Shown in pieces: positions 24,266-32,541 of a stretch of DNA of 32,541 nt. Origin of the DNA: Limnohabitans sp. Rim8 (lineage in GTDB: Bacteria > Pseudomonadota > Gammaproteobacteria > Burkholderiales > Burkholderiaceae_C); the NCBI GenBank assembly GCA_945901045.1, contig CAMDKK010000048.1, forward strand, positions 1 to 32,541, in the 5' to 3' direction. The translations under genes and the position numbers were made by a program. Position 1 is the stretch's first letter; each line of letters starts with the position of its first letter. Below the pieces are notes generated by a model. That model was not told the origin of the DNA. It ran no database searches and saw only the letters and a program-made list of their open reading frames with translations.

Positions 24266-26539
24266 ATGACACCGACTTACCCTTTGACTTCTTCCTATGC
24301 GGGGATACCTGATGCTTGGCGGTCGATGGTCTCTGAAACTCTTCAATCAGAAGAAAACGTTTCAGCCGCCATGGAGGTTGACCTGAACAGCGCGTTGAAA
24401 TTCACTAAAAGTGTGATTATTTTGACAGACAGGCGTGTTTTATCCTTCCAAGAAGGTGTAGCTGTATGTCAATCTTGGACCTTGGAGCCAGCGCATCGGT
24501 TTTATTTGACTGACCATGCAGGCGTTGCCAAGCTGGAATTAAGAAATTTATCTACATTATTGGCGGTTTGGCGTTTCACGTTGGGGCGTCAGCCTGCTGC
24601 TTTGCGCTTGGTCGATCAATTGGCGGTATTCCATGCGGGTCCTGGCGAGGCTGCGTTGGCTGAAGATGCTGTTTCATGCTTTTGCCCTGTTTGTCATTCG
24701 GCGCTGAAAGACGACGTTGAAGATTGTCCCGTGTGTATCAGTGCCGAGATGGTGCCCCCTTCGACCTGGACTTTGATCAAGCTTTGGCGTTTTGCCAAGC
24801 CCTACCAGGGTCAATTGCTGGTCGGTTTTTTGCTGACCTTGGCCTCCACAGCGGCCACTTTGGTGCCGCCTTATTTAACGATGCCCCTCATGGACGAGGT
24901 GCTGATCCCATTTCAAAACGGTCAAAAAATTGAACCCACCACGGTGTCTTGGTATTTGATCGGCTTGTTCGGTTCAGCTTTACTGGCGTGGGGCTTGGGC
25001 TGGATCAAAACCTATATTCTGGCCCTGGTGTCCGAGCGCATTGGCGCCGATTTACGCACCACCACCTACGAGCACCTGCTCAAGTTGTCATTGGAGTATT
25101 TTGGTGGTCGACGAACGGGCGATTTGATTGCGCGCATCGGCAGTGAAACAGACCGCATCAACGTGTTTTTGTCCTTGCATCTGTTGGACTTTGCCACCGA
25201 TGTCTTGATGATTTTGATGACTTCGGTGATTTTGTTCACCATCAACCCCACCCTGGCCATCGTCACTTTGTTGCCTTTGCCGTTCATCGCCTGGTTGATT
25301 CATGTTGTGCGCGATCGTTTGCGCACAGGCTTTGAAAAAATTGACCGGGTGTGGTCCGAAGTGACCAATGTCTTGACGGACACGATCCCGGGCATTCGGG
25401 TTGTCAAAGCGTTTGCCCAAGAAGACCGTGAGGCGAAACGCTTCAACGATGCCAATCAGCACAATTTGGCAGTCAACGACCGGTTGAACCGCGTCTGGTC
25501 CTTGTTCTCACCCTCGGTGACTTTGCTGACCGAGGTGGGCTTGCTGGTGGTCTGGGGATTTGGTATTTGGCAGGTTTCTCGCAATGAGATCACCGTAGGG
25601 GTGTTGACGGCGTTTTTGGCCTATATCGGACGCTTTTACATGCGGCTTGATTCGATGAGCCGGATTGTTTCAAGCACGCAAAAAGCCGCCTCCGGTGCCA
25701 AGCGAATTTTCGAAATTCTGGACCACGTTTCCAGCGTTCCAGAGCCCGTCAATCCCGTCGCCATGCCGCGGGTGGAGGGTCGCATCACCCTGCGCCAAGC
25801 TGGCTTTCGGTACGGCAACCGCGCTGTGATTCGTAAGCTCAACCTGAACATCGAGCCCGGCCAGATGATTGGACTGGTGGGTCACAGTGGCTCGGGTAAA
25901 AGTACCTTGGTGAATTTGATGTGCCGTTTTTACGATCTGTCCGACGGTGTGATTGAGCTCGACGGCGTGGACATACGGCAGTTGCGCGTGGCCGATTACC
26001 GCCGTCACATTGGTTTGGTGCTGCAAGAGCCGTTTTTGTTTTTCGGCACGATTGCCGACAACATCGCTTATGGCTTGCCCGAAGCCAGCCGTGATGAGAT
26101 CGTGGCTGCAGCCCGCGCCGCCCATGCACACGAGTTCATCTTGCGCATGCCGCAGGGGTATGACTCGCTGGTCGGTGAGCGAGGCCAGGGCCTCTCAGGT
26201 GGAGAGCGTCAACGCATTTCGATTGCCCGCGCTTTGCTCATCAATCCGCGCATTTTGATTCTGGACGAGGCCACTTCTGCGGTGGACACTGAGACTGAAA
26301 AAGAAATCCAAAAAGCGCTCGACAATCTGGTGCGGGGTCGCACCACAATTGCGATTGCACACCGTTTGTCAACCCTGCGAAAAGCCGATCGCTTGGTGGT
26401 CATGGACAAAGGTGAAATTGTGGAAGAGGGCACCCACGACGCTTTGATGGAAACACAAGGCGCCTATTGGCGCTTGTACGAGGCCCAGCAGCGCCAGGCA
26501 CAAGCCGAAGGCGCCGTCCTTCGGGAGCTGCAAGCATGA
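24266..26539 (+). CDS. Cyanophycin-locus ABC transporter, fused permease-ATPase with N-terminal CxxC domain
   Basis: The 757 residues have three parts. Residues 1-165 are a cytoplasmic-looking domain ending in two CxxC pairs (C140/C143 and C154/C157), a likely zinc ribbon. Residues 170-480 form a six-helix exporter-type membrane domain. The rest is an ATPase: Walker A GHSGSGKST (539-547), signature LSGGERQR, Walker B ILILDEATS, H-loop IAIAHRLS. It should work as a homodimer. Homologues are known as cyanophycin-metabolism-associated transporters from their place beside cphA; the cargo is unknown. The start ATG at 24266 lacks a clear ribosome site; the frame is open from 24212. It overlaps the DUF1854 gene by 4 bp. 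Confidence 0.88.
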   Translation: MTPTYPLTSSYAGIPDAWRSMVSETLQSEENVSAAMEVDLNSALKFTKSVIILTDRRVLSFQEGVAVCQSWTLEPAHRFYLTDHAGVAKLELRNLSTLLAVWRFTLGRQPAALRLVDQLAVFHAGPGEAALAEDAVSCFCPVCHSALKDDVEDCPVCISAEMVPPSTWTLIKLWRFAKPYQGQLLVGFLLTLASTAATLVPPYLTMPLMDEVLIPFQNGQKIEPTTVSWYLIGLFGSALLAWGLGWIKTYILALVSERIGADLRTTTYEHLLKLSLEYFGGRRTGDLIARIGSETDRINVFLSLHLLDFATDVLMILMTSVILFTINPTLAIVTLLPLPFIAWLIHVVRDRLRTGFEKIDRVWSEVTNVLTDTIPGIRVVKAFAQEDREAKRFNDANQHNLAVNDRLNRVWSLFSPSVTLLTEVGLLVVWGFGIWQVSRNEITVGVLTAFLAYIGRFYMRLDSMSRIVSSTQKAASGAKRIFEILDHVSSVPEPVNPVAMPRVEGRITLRQAGFRYGNRAVIRKLNLNIEPGQMIGLVGHSGSGKSTLVNLMCRFYDLSDGVIELDGVDIRQLRVADYRRHIGLVLQEPFLFFGTIADNIAYGLPEASRDEIVAAARAAHAHEFILRMPQGYDSLVGERGQGLSGGERQRISIARALLINPRILILDEATSAVDTETEKEIQKALDNLVRGRTTIAIAHRLSTLRKADRLVVMDKGEIVEEGTHDALMETQGAYWRLYEAQQRQAQAEGAVLRELQA

Positions 26540-26997
26540 TGAATTTTCAATTTGACTGCAACGCTTCGGGCCAATGGGAGCTGATGCTCAACGGCGAACG
26601 CCACGTCGGTGTGGTCGCGATTCGGGCTTTCCCGGTGGCCGCGCCAGATGAGGCGATTTCCATCGTCGATGACCACGGACATGAACTGGTGTGGATTACG
26701 CAACTGGCCGACTTGTCAGAGGCCTTGCGCACCCGCGTGCGCCAAGCCTTGAGCGAGCGCGAGTTCATGCCGCTGATACAGAAACTGCATGGCGTGAGCA
26801 GCTTTGCAACGCCCAGTACCTGGGACATAGAAACCGATCGCGGCCCGACGCAATTGGTTTTAAAAGGCGAAGAAGACATTCGCCGCTTGTCCGCTTCGGT
26901 GCTGCTGGTGACGGACACACAAGGTGTGCAGTACCTGATCCGCGATCTGCACTTGATGGACCGTCACTCACGCAAATTGCTGGACCGGTTTTTGTAA
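26536..26997 (+). CDS. DUF1854 protein of the cyanophycin locus
   Basis: The 153-residue product starts MMNFQFDCNASGQW at the ATG that overlaps the transporter stop (ATGA), so translation is coupled. WDIETDRGPTQLVLKGEED and LIRDLHLMDRHSRKLLDRF near the end are the conserved DUF1854 stretches. There is no signal or membrane segment. This family regularly accompanies the transporter and cphA genes in Betaproteobacteria, so it may serve the transporter or the polymer, but its molecular role is not known. Convergent with dnaJ, eight bases away. Confidence 0.88.
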   Translation: MMNFQFDCNASGQWELMLNGERHVGVVAIRAFPVAAPDEAISIVDDHGHELVWITQLADLSEALRTRVRQALSEREFMPLIQKLHGVSSFATPSTWDIETDRGPTQLVLKGEEDIRRLSASVLLVTDTQGVQYLIRDLHLMDRHSRKLLDRFL

Positions 26998-27005
26998 ATC
27001 AAGCT

Positions 27006-28133
27006 TCAACCAAAGAAACCTTTGAGCTTGTCGGTCCAGCCGTTGCCGGTTGGCAAATGCTTGGCGCCCCCTTTTTGCAAAGACTCTTCAAACTCCTTGA
27101 GCAACTTGCGCTGGTGCTCTGTTAGTTTCACAGGGGTCTCGACGGAAATGTGGCAATACAAATCACCCGGGTAGCTCGAACGCACGCCTTTGATGCCTTT
27201 GCCACGCAACCGGAACTGCTTGCCGGTTTGCGTGCCCTCGGGAATATCGATGGCCGCTTTGCCGCTGAGCGTGGGCACATCAATTTCACCGCCCAGCGCG
27301 GCCTTGGTGAAGCTGATCGGCACCGAGCAATGCAAGTCGTCGCCATCGCGCTCAAAAATGTCGTGCTTTTTCAGACGGATCTCTATGTACAGATCGCCCG
27401 CTGGACCGCCATTGGTGCCGGGCTCGCCGTTGCCGGTGCTGCGAATGCGCATGGCGTCGTCTATGCCGGATGGAATTTTGACTTCCAGCGTTTTCTGTCT
27501 TTTGAGCTTGCCCTGGCCGTGGCAAGTGCCGCATGGGTCAGGAATGGTCTTGCCTGCACCGCGGCATTGCGGGCAGGTTTGCTGCACACTGAAAAAGCCT
27601 TGGCGCATCTGCACCTGGCCTTGACCTTGGCAGGTCGCGCAGGTCTTGGCACTGGTGCCCGCCTTCGCGCCGGAGCCGCTGCAGATATCACACGCTTCCC
27701 AAGTGGGGATGCGAATTTGCGCGTCCTTGCCGTTGGCAGCTTCTTCGAGTGTGACTTCCATGGCATAACTGAGGTCGTTGCCACGGAAGACTTGTCGGCC
27801 CCGACCGGCCCCGCCTCGACCTCCACCAAAGATGTCGCCAAAGATATCGCCAAACGACTCACCGAAACCACCAAAACCTTCGCCGCCGGTGCGCATATTG
27901 GGGTCCACGCCGGCATGGCCATGCTGGTCATAAGCGGCACGTTTTTGCGGGTCAGACAGCATCTCGTAGGCCTCTTTGACCTCTTTGAATTTGGCCTCGG
28001 CTTCAATGGCGGCTTCTCCCTGATTGCGGTCAGGGTGGTGCTTCATCGCCAGTTTGCGATACGCCTTTTTGATCTCATCGTCTGAAGCGTTTTTGACCAC
28101 GCCCAGCACTTCGTAATAATCTCTTTTGGCCAT
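27006..28133 (-). CDS. dnaJ: Chaperone protein DnaJ (Hsp40)
   Basis: The 375 residues show the full type I layout: J domain with HPD at 33-35, Gly/Phe-rich linker (about 83-112), four CxxCxGxG zinc repeats (C148-C151, C165-C168, C187-C190, C201-C204), and the C-terminal substrate and dimer domains. DnaJ delivers unfolded proteins to DnaK and stimulates its ATPase. It follows dnaK by 97 bp; the gap contains a strong hairpin. Most likely it is expressed from the heat-shock promoters before grpE and dnaK. Confidence 0.98.
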   Translation of the reverse strand: MAKRDYYEVLGVVKNASDDEIKKAYRKLAMKHHPDRNQGEAAIEAEAKFKEVKEAYEMLSDPQKRAAYDQHGHAGVDPNMRTGGEGFGGFGESFGDIFGDIFGGGRGGAGRGRQVFRGNDLSYAMEVTLEEAANGKDAQIRIPTWEACDICSGSGAKAGTSAKTCATCQGQGQVQMRQGFFSVQQTCPQCRGAGKTIPDPCGTCHGQGKLKRQKTLEVKIPSGIDDAMRIRSTGNGEPGTNGGPAGDLYIEIRLKKHDIFERDGDDLHCSVPISFTKAALGGEIDVPTLSGKAAIDIPEGTQTGKQFRLRGKGIKGVRSSYPGDLYCHISVETPVKLTEHQRKLLKEFEESLQKGGAKHLPTGNGWTDKLKGFFG

Positions 28134-28158
28134 GTTGGATCAACTTTGCTAACAAGAA

Positions 28159-28200
28159 CGCCGCGAGGGCGATTCAGAACCTGAATCAACCAGCGCGGCG
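28159..28200 (-). other. Two-part hairpin between dnaK and dnaJ
   Basis: On the transcript CGCCGCG and CGCGGCG (outer arms) enclose a second perfect stem, GATTCAG-GTT-CTGAATC. No T-run follows, so it is not a typical terminator. It may stabilise the dnaK message end, be a cleavage site, or lower dnaJ expression relative to dnaK. Confidence 0.6.
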
Positions 28201-28230
28201 GGTCAACGGCATGCCTCAGGGCATGTCGTA

Positions 28231-30165
28231 TTAAGGTTTTTTAACTTCCTTGACTTCGGCGTCTACCACGTTGTCGTCTTTCGGCTTGGCTTCTGCAGCG
28301 CCTGCTGCGCCGGCACCTGCAGCCGCTGCTGCTTGTTGTGCTTGCATTTCAGCGTAAACCTTTTCGCCCAACTTCTGGCTGGCGGTCATCAAGGCTTCTG
28401 TCTTGTTGTCGATCGCGGGCTTGTCTTCGCCCTTGAGCGCTTCTTCCAATTCCTTGATCGCCACTTCGATGGCTGATTTCTCAGCCGCTTCGATCTTGTC
28501 ACCATGCTCGGTCAAGCTCTTTTTCACACTGTGCAAAGAGGCTTCGCCTTGGTTGCGCGCTTGGACGATTTCGAGCTTTTTGCGGTCTTCTTCAGCATTC
28601 AACTCAGCGTCTTTCACCATTTGCTGAATTTCAGCTTCCGACAAACCGGAGTTGGCCTTGATCGTGATCTTGTTTTCTTTGCCGGTGCCTTTGTCTTTGG
28701 CGCCCACGTGCAAGATGCCGTTGGCGTCAATGTCAAAAGACACTTCAATTTGCGGCGTGCCGCGTGATGAAGGTGGAATGCCTTCCAGGTTGAATTCGCC
28801 CAAGGCCTTGTTGCCCGATGCGATTTCGCGCTCACCCTGGAACACCTTGATCGTGACAGCCGGCTGGTTGTCTTCAGCGGTTGAGAAAGTCTGGGCAAAC
28901 TTGGTCGGGATGGTTGTGTTCTTGGTGATCATCTTGGTCATCACGCCGCCCATGGTTTCGATGCCCAGAGACAAAGGCGTCACGTCGAGCAGCAGCACGT
29001 CGGTGCGGTCACCAGACAGCACCTGACCTTGAATCGCGGCGCCTACGGCAACGGCTTCGTCGGGGTTCACGTCTTTGCGTGGCTCTTTGCCGAAGAACTC
29101 TTTGACCTTCTCTTGCACCTTGGGCATGCGGGACATGCCGCCGACCAAGATGATGTCGTCGATGTCGCCCACGGCCACGCCCGCGTCTTTGATGGCCACG
29201 CGGCAAGGCGCGATGGTGCGCTCGATCAATTCTTCAACCAACTGCTCCAGCTTGGCTCGTGACAGCTTGACGTTCAAGTGTTTAGGGCCTGTGGCATCTG
29301 CGGTGATGTAAGGCAGGTTGACATCGGTGGCCGAAGACGATGAAAGCTCGATCTTGGCTTTTTCTGCGGCTTCTTTCAGACGTTGCAGGGCCAGCACGTC
29401 TTTGGCCAGATCAACGCCGGAGTCTTTCTTGAATTCGGTGATGATGTAGTCAATGATGCGTTGGTCAAAGTCTTCACCGCCCAAGAAGGTGTCGCCGTTG
29501 GTGGACAGCACTTCAAATTGCTTTTCGCCATCGACGTCAGCGATCTCAATGATCGACACGTCAAACGTGCCGCCACCCAAGTCGTACACGGCAATCTTAC
29601 GGTCGCCTTTTTCGGTTTTGTCCAAACCGAAAGCCAAAGCCGCAGCGGTCGGCTCGTTGATGATGCGCTTGACGTCCAGACCCGCGATGCGGCCCGCATC
29701 TTTGGTGGCTTGGCGCTGTGCATCGTTGAAGTAAGCCGGCACCGTGATCACGGCTTCGGTCACTTCTTCGCCGAGGTAGTCTTCGGCGGTTTTCTTCATC
29801 TTGCGCAGAATTTCAGCGCTGATTTGAGGTGGCGCCAACTTGTTGCCGCGCACTTCCACCCAGGCATCACCGTTGTCGGCTTTGGCAATGGTATAGGGCA
29901 TCAGATCGATGTCTTTTTGCACTTCTTTCTCTGCAAACTTGCGGCCGATCAAACGCTTGACCGCGTACAAAGTATTGCGGGGGTTGGTGACCGCTTGGCG
30001 CTTGGCCGATGCACCGACCAAAATTTCTCCGTCTTCTTGGTACGCAATGATGGACGGGGTGGTGCGAGCGCCTTCGGCGTTCTCGATCACTTTGGTCGTG
30101 TTGCCTTCCATGATGGCCACGCACGAGTTGGTGGTGCCCAAGTCAATACCGATGATTCTTCCCAT
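28231..30165 (-). CDS. dnaK: Chaperone protein DnaK (Hsp70)
   Basis: The 644-residue product starts [17 protein letters not shown] at the ATG at 30165, with GGAG six bases upstream; an in-frame TTG at 30177 is part of that site. The ATPase domain has the phosphate motifs [19 protein letters not shown] and [25 protein letters not shown] links to the substrate domain, followed by a helical lid and the disordered end with EVKEVKK. It folds and protects proteins with DnaJ and GrpE in the cytoplasm. Length and motifs are normal. It follows grpE by 93 bp and probably also has its own sigma32-type promoter. Confidence 0.99.
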   Translation of the reverse strand: MGRIIGIDLGTTNSCVAIMEGNTTKVIENAEGARTTPSIIAYQEDGEILVGASAKRQAVTNPRNTLYAVKRLIGRKFAEKEVQKDIDLMPYTIAKADNGDAWVEVRGNKLAPPQISAEILRKMKKTAEDYLGEEVTEAVITVPAYFNDAQRQATKDAGRIAGLDVKRIINEPTAAALAFGLDKTEKGDRKIAVYDLGGGTFDVSIIEIADVDGEKQFEVLSTNGDTFLGGEDFDQRIIDYIITEFKKDSGVDLAKDVLALQRLKEAAEKAKIELSSSSATDVNLPYITADATGPKHLNVKLSRAKLEQLVEELIERTIAPCRVAIKDAGVAVGDIDDIILVGGMSRMPKVQEKVKEFFGKEPRKDVNPDEAVAVGAAIQGQVLSGDRTDVLLLDVTPLSLGIETMGGVMTKMITKNTTIPTKFAQTFSTAEDNQPAVTIKVFQGEREIASGNKALGEFNLEGIPPSSRGTPQIEVSFDIDANGILHVGAKDKGTGKENKITIKANSGLSEAEIQQMVKDAELNAEEDRKKLEIVQARNQGEASLHSVKKSLTEHGDKIEAAEKSAIEVAIKELEEALKGEDKPAIDNKTEALMTASQKLGEKVYAEMQAQQAAAAAGAGAAGAAEAKPKDDNVVDAEVKEVKKP

Positions 30166-30206
30166 GTGGTGCTCCAAAATCTCTAAAAATAAACAGATGT
30201 CTAAGA

Positions 30207-30235
30207 GGTAAGGGTGGGTTTTCCCTTTTCAAGGG
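30207..30235 (-). promoter_or_regulatory. Sigma32-like promoter before dnaK
   Basis: On the minus strand CCCTTGAAA (30235-30227) matches the heat-shock -35 element, followed after 12 bp by CCCTTACC (30214-30207), a fair but imperfect -10 (consensus CCCCATnT). The -35 also forms part of a small CCCTT-GAA-AAGGG hairpin. It would give grpE-independent dnaK transcription. Confidence 0.5.
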
Positions 30236-30258
30236 CACTCTTACGAGGCTACAGGCTT

Positions 30259-30828
30259 TTATTTGGGGGCCGTGACTGTGACCAAAGCGGGTCGCAGGAC
30301 CCGATCGGCAATCAAGTAGCCCTTTTGCAGTACCGTCACCACCGTATTGGCTTCTTGCTCGGCAGGCACCACGCTGATGGCTTGGTGGTGGTGCGGGTCA
30401 AACTTGGTGCCGGCCGCGGGGTTGATTTCGGCCACTTTGTTGCGCTCCAGCGCACTTTTGAGCTGGCGCAGGGTGGCCTCGGAGCCTTCGCGGATTTGCT
30501 CTATCGTGGCATTGGGTATCGCCAAACCGGCTTCCAGGCTGTCCAGTACCGGCAACAAGCTGTCGGCAAAACCTTCGACCGCAAACTTGCGGGCTTTGGT
30601 GATTTCATCGTCCGCGCGGCGGCGGGCGTTTTGCACATCGGCCTGGGCACGCAGGTACTGGTCGGCCAAGTCGGCGTTTTGGGCTTTGAGGTTGGCCAAC
30701 TCTGCTTGGGCATCGGCCAAAGGGTCGATGGCAGTGGCAGCGGCAATGGCGGCAGCTTCAGCGGCAGCAGCGGCTTCAAGTTCTTCGGGGCTGAACAGTT
30801 TGGGATCGTTTTGAGGTGTGTCTGACAT
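30259..30828 (-). CDS. grpE: Nucleotide exchange factor GrpE
   Basis: The 189 residues have an alanine-rich N-terminal part and a long helix ([20 protein letters not shown]) that forms the dimer coil, with ENARRRA-like [10 protein letters not shown], then the beta domain ending [25 protein letters not shown]. It makes DnaK release ADP and may sense temperature by helix melting. It is the first gene of the heat-shock cluster. There is no normal ribosome site: the start at 30828 follows a hairpin and T-run. Confidence 0.97.
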   Translation of the reverse strand: MSDTPQNDPKLFSPEELEAAAAAEAAAIAAATAIDPLADAQAELANLKAQNADLADQYLRAQADVQNARRRADDEITKARKFAVEGFADSLLPVLDSLEAGLAIPNATIEQIREGSEATLRQLKSALERNKVAEINPAAGTKFDPHHHQAISVVPAEQEANTVVTVLQKGYLIADRVLRPALVTVTAPK

Positions 30829-30835
30829 GGCAAAA

Positions 30836-30854
30836 AACCCGCATCAAGGCGGTT
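30836..30854 (-). promoter_or_regulatory. Leader hairpin with U-run directly before the grpE start
   Basis: In the transcript AACCGC and GCGGGTT pair (one extra G) around a six-base loop. Six U follow, and the AUG comes seven bases after the stem. The only G-rich candidate ribosome site, GCGGG, is inside the stem. This could be a weak attenuator or a heat-melted hairpin controlling translation; neither is shown. Confidence 0.45.
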
Positions 30855-30874
30855 CAAAAGTAACTTCGCTTGTA

Positions 30875-30902
30875 GGTTGGGGGCGAGTTGGGGGTTTTCA
30901 AG
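30875..30902 (-). promoter_or_regulatory. Sigma32-type promoter before grpE
   Basis: On the minus strand CTTGAAA (30902-30896) is a perfect heat-shock -35 core. After 13 bp follows CCCCAACC (30882-30875), close to CCCCATnT. It lies about 50 bp before the grpE start, the expected place for the operon promoter. Confidence 0.7.
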
Positions 30903-30934
30903 AGTCCGCTGATCCGCGGATGAAGTGCCTGAAA

Positions 30935-31285
30935 TTACTTAACGGCCAGCAATTGCACGTCGAATTGCAAGGTGGCGTTGGGTGGGATGACCCCACCGGC
31001 GCCACGGGCACCGTAACCCAATTCAGCAGGGATGATCAAGGTGCGCTCGCCGCCCACTTGCATCCCGGCCACGCCTTCGTCCCAGCCACGGATCACCATG
31101 CCTGCGCCCAAAGAAAACACAAAGGGGTCGCGGCGGTCCAGACTGGAGTCAAACTTGACGCCCTTTTCACCGTCATTGAACAACCAGCCGGTGTAGTGCA
31201 CGGTGACGCTCTGACCTTTTTTGGCCTCGTCGCCTTCACCCACAACGGTGTCTTCGTATTGCAGGCCTGTAGCGGAGGTGATCAT
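30935..31285 (-). CDS. FKBP-type peptidyl-prolyl cis-trans isomerase
   Basis: The 116 residues form one FKBP domain without signal peptide: VTVHYTGWLFNDGEKGVKFD, FSLGAGMVIRGWDEGVAGM, RTLIIPAELGYGARGAGGVI and IPPNATLQFDVQLL. The aromatic pocket residues (Y, F, W, Y) typical of active enzymes are present. It would speed proline isomerisation in the cytoplasm. AAGGACTTCCC precedes the ATG at 31285. It is located upstream of grpE on the same strand but is separated by the heat-shock promoter. Confidence 0.95.
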   Translation of the reverse strand: MITSATGLQYEDTVVGEGDEAKKGQSVTVHYTGWLFNDGEKGVKFDSSLDRRDPFVFSLGAGMVIRGWDEGVAGMQVGGERTLIIPAELGYGARGAGGVIPPNATLQFDVQLLAVK

Positions 31286-31320
31286 GGGAAGTCCTTGAAA
31301 AAGAGATGTTTGAACAAGAG

Positions 31321-31342
31321 AAAGGCTCCGGATGGAGCCTTT
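31321..31342 (-). terminator. Hairpin before the FKBP gene, possible terminator
   Basis: AAAGGCTCC and GGAGCCTTT form a perfect 9-bp stem with a 4-base loop. On the minus strand it is followed by CTCTTGTT, a weak U-rich stretch. It may end transcripts coming from the solute-binding protein gene to the right. Confidence 0.5.
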
Positions 31343-31477
31343 GAGACATTCTCGGATTATGCCATTGGGCTATGTCACGACCTGAATAGCCATTTTGCGC
31401 ATAGCCAAATCAATCAATGACCTGCGCAACGGCCAAAAAACTGCAGCACCTGAATTCGGGGTGTGAACAAAATCAGC

Positions 31478-31630
31478 ATGGCGTCGGGGCATGCCAAGAC
31501 AGCGGATCTGGGCGTGGATTTTGGAAAACACACTGACCTGGGTGAGCGTTCAACGGGCGATGTCATGAAAATGACCGGAAGTCTCAGAGGTGCCGTCGCT
31601 GACTTTGCGGCGAAAAAGGCCGCCAAATGA
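31478..31630 (+). CDS. Possible small protein or gene remnant (50 aa)
   Basis: The frame from the ATG at 31478 (a GTG at 31463 is also in frame) ends with a basic alanine-rich tail, LRGAVADFAAKKAAK. The composition looks like the end of a larger protein, so it may be the remains of a lost gene. No good ribosome site and no recognised family. The rest of the 395-bp gap between the FKBP and solute-binding protein genes holds only the hairpin at 31321-31342. Confidence 0.28.
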   Translation: MASGHAKTADLGVDFGKHTDLGERSTGDVMKMTGSLRGAVADFAAKKAAK

Positions 31631-31680
31631 GGTGTTGGCCAGTGTGGGGGGGCTTGTGATCCCAACAGCTTTGATTTAAA

Positions 31681-32541
31681 TCACAAAGGTTGGATGTCAG
31701 CTTCTTTGACAATTTTTTGATAGGTATTTATTTCTTCTCTTACGAATTTTGCAAATTCATTGGGCTTCATGGGATTTGGAGTGATTCCTAGCCTGGCGAA
31801 TTGGTCTTTGACCTCTTGTATCTGGAGAACTGCTGCTATTTGAGTGTTAATTTTTTCAACGATAGCGGTCGGAGTTCCAGCGGGAGCCCAAACACCAAAC
31901 CACAAAGACACATTGAAGTTGCCAAGTCCTTGTTCTGCCAGGGTGGGAGTTTCAGGTAAAACATCGGCCCGTTTATGGGTGCTCACACCTAATGCAGAGA
32001 GTTTGCCTTCTTTCATTTGGCCAATGACTGTATTGATAGGCGCCATGTAAAAAGCTGTTCGGCCAGAAATAGTATCTTGAATAGCCTCGGGCGATCCTTT
32101 GTAGGGTATGTGAAGCATCTTCAGGCCCGCATTTTGTGCAAAATATTCTGCAACCAAATGGGTAGAAGAGCCAACACCTGCTGAGGCGAATGGAACGCTA
32201 CCAGGCTTGGACTTTGCCGTATCTATCAAAGTTTTTAAGTTGCTGTATTCACCACCTTTGGCCGTCACCATCAAATAAGGCGTGACACCCAATATAGAGA
32301 CATCCACTAATTCTTTGAGGGGGTCGTAAGGTAATTTTTTATAAATGGCAGGATTGGCTGCATGTGATGCAGATTGAACCAGTAAAGTGTACCCATCTGG
32401 CTCTGAACGAATCACCGCTTGCGTGCCTATTTGTCCACCTGCACCAGGTCGGTTTTCAACCACGATGGGTTGTTTCCAAATATCTGTCAGATGTTTGGCA
32501 ACTATTCGACCCGCTATATCTGCTCCAGAGCCAGGCGTGAG
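31681..32541 (-). CDS. Bug-family tripartite tricarboxylate transporter substrate-binding protein (TctC-like), partial
   Basis: The 286 residues seen begin inside the protein: TPGSGADIAGRIVA and VVENRPGAGGQIGTQAVIR are the first conserved Bug motifs (the ligand-contact loop), then LVQSASHAANPAIYKKLPYDP, SAGVGSSTHLVAEYF and LHIPYKGSPEAIQD. The missing N-terminus, about 40 residues with the signal peptide, lies beyond the right edge. Such periplasmic proteins bind carboxylates or related small molecules; Burkholderiales carry many copies, mostly without known ligand. No transporter membrane genes are in the window. DNA here is richer in A+T than in the dnaK region. Confidence 0.92.
   Translation of the reverse strand, partial: LTPGSGADIAGRIVAKHLTDIWKQPIVVENRPGAGGQIGTQAVIRSEPDGYTLLVQSASHAANPAIYKKLPYDPLKELVDVSILGVTPYLMVTAKGGEYSNLKTLIDTAKSKPGSVPFASAGVGSSTHLVAEYFAQNAGLKMLHIPYKGSPEAIQDTISGRTAFYMAPINTVIGQMKEGKLSALGVSTHKRADVLPETPTLAEQGLGNFNVSLWFGVWAPAGTPTAIVEKINTQIAAVLQIQEVKDQFARLGITPNPMKPNEFAKFVREEINTYQKIVKEADIQPL

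Noticed and set aside
1-32541. CRISPR array, rRNA or tRNA genes
   Set aside because: I saw no regularly spaced repeats and no sequence fitting rRNA or a complete tRNA on either strand; a covariance-model scan was not possible here.

Overview
The window looks like chromosomal DNA of a betaproteobacterium, probably Burkholderiales and close to Comamonadaceae (inference). The grounds are a sigma32-type grpE-dnaK-dnaJ cluster, a paired cphA'/cphA cyanophycin locus with its ABC transporter and DUF1854 partner, an etfBA / 600-residue acyl-CoA dehydrogenase / NMO-type flavoprotein run, and a Bug-type (TctC) solute-binding protein.

Region 1 (about 1-8100) is accessory DNA of mostly unknown genes. 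A leftward cluster of small genes (1873 to 1) ends in a secreted ClpP-like serine protease homologue cut by the window edge. It carries a duplicated junction: a 55-bp leader repeat plus the end of a small gene. In front of it lies a compact, promoter- and terminator-bounded, strongly structured RNA (about 1916-2039). A phage-like gene, an IS3-family transposase tail and short inverted repeats follow. Then comes a rightward three-gene cassette (4152-6761). Its first product carries the three catalytic signatures of the family A DNA polymerase / T7-like RNA polymerase superfamily and resembles the mobile-element TV-Pol group; it is the best candidate here for an under-described system. A lipoprotein gene broken in a T8 tract, a decayed duplicate of a TIGR02450 gene and an AT-rich membrane-protein gene close the region.

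Region 2 (8162-19335) is ordinary chromosome. It holds TIGR02450/DUF2389, an MltB-type lytic transglycosylase, a rightward operon (histone-deacetylase-like amidohydrolase, crotonase without the usual glutamates, MscS channel), a TRAP permease remnant, and etfB-etfA-acyl-CoA dehydrogenase-NMO-type flavoprotein-acyltransferase. Two long palindromes stand before etfB. The ETF pair would accept electrons from the neighbouring acyl-CoA dehydrogenase.

Region 3 (19339-26997) is the cyanophycin locus. cphA' and cphA run leftward. Divergently run an ABC exporter-type protein with an N-terminal two-CxxC domain and a DUF1854 protein. CphA has both ATP sites intact; CphA' has an intact-looking ATP-grasp but a truncated Mur-ligase half with a damaged P-loop.

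Region 4 (27006-32541) holds grpE, dnaK and dnaJ in leftward order with two sigma32-like promoters and notable leader and intergenic hairpins, an FKBP-type prolyl isomerase, and a Bug-family solute-binding protein cut by the right edge.
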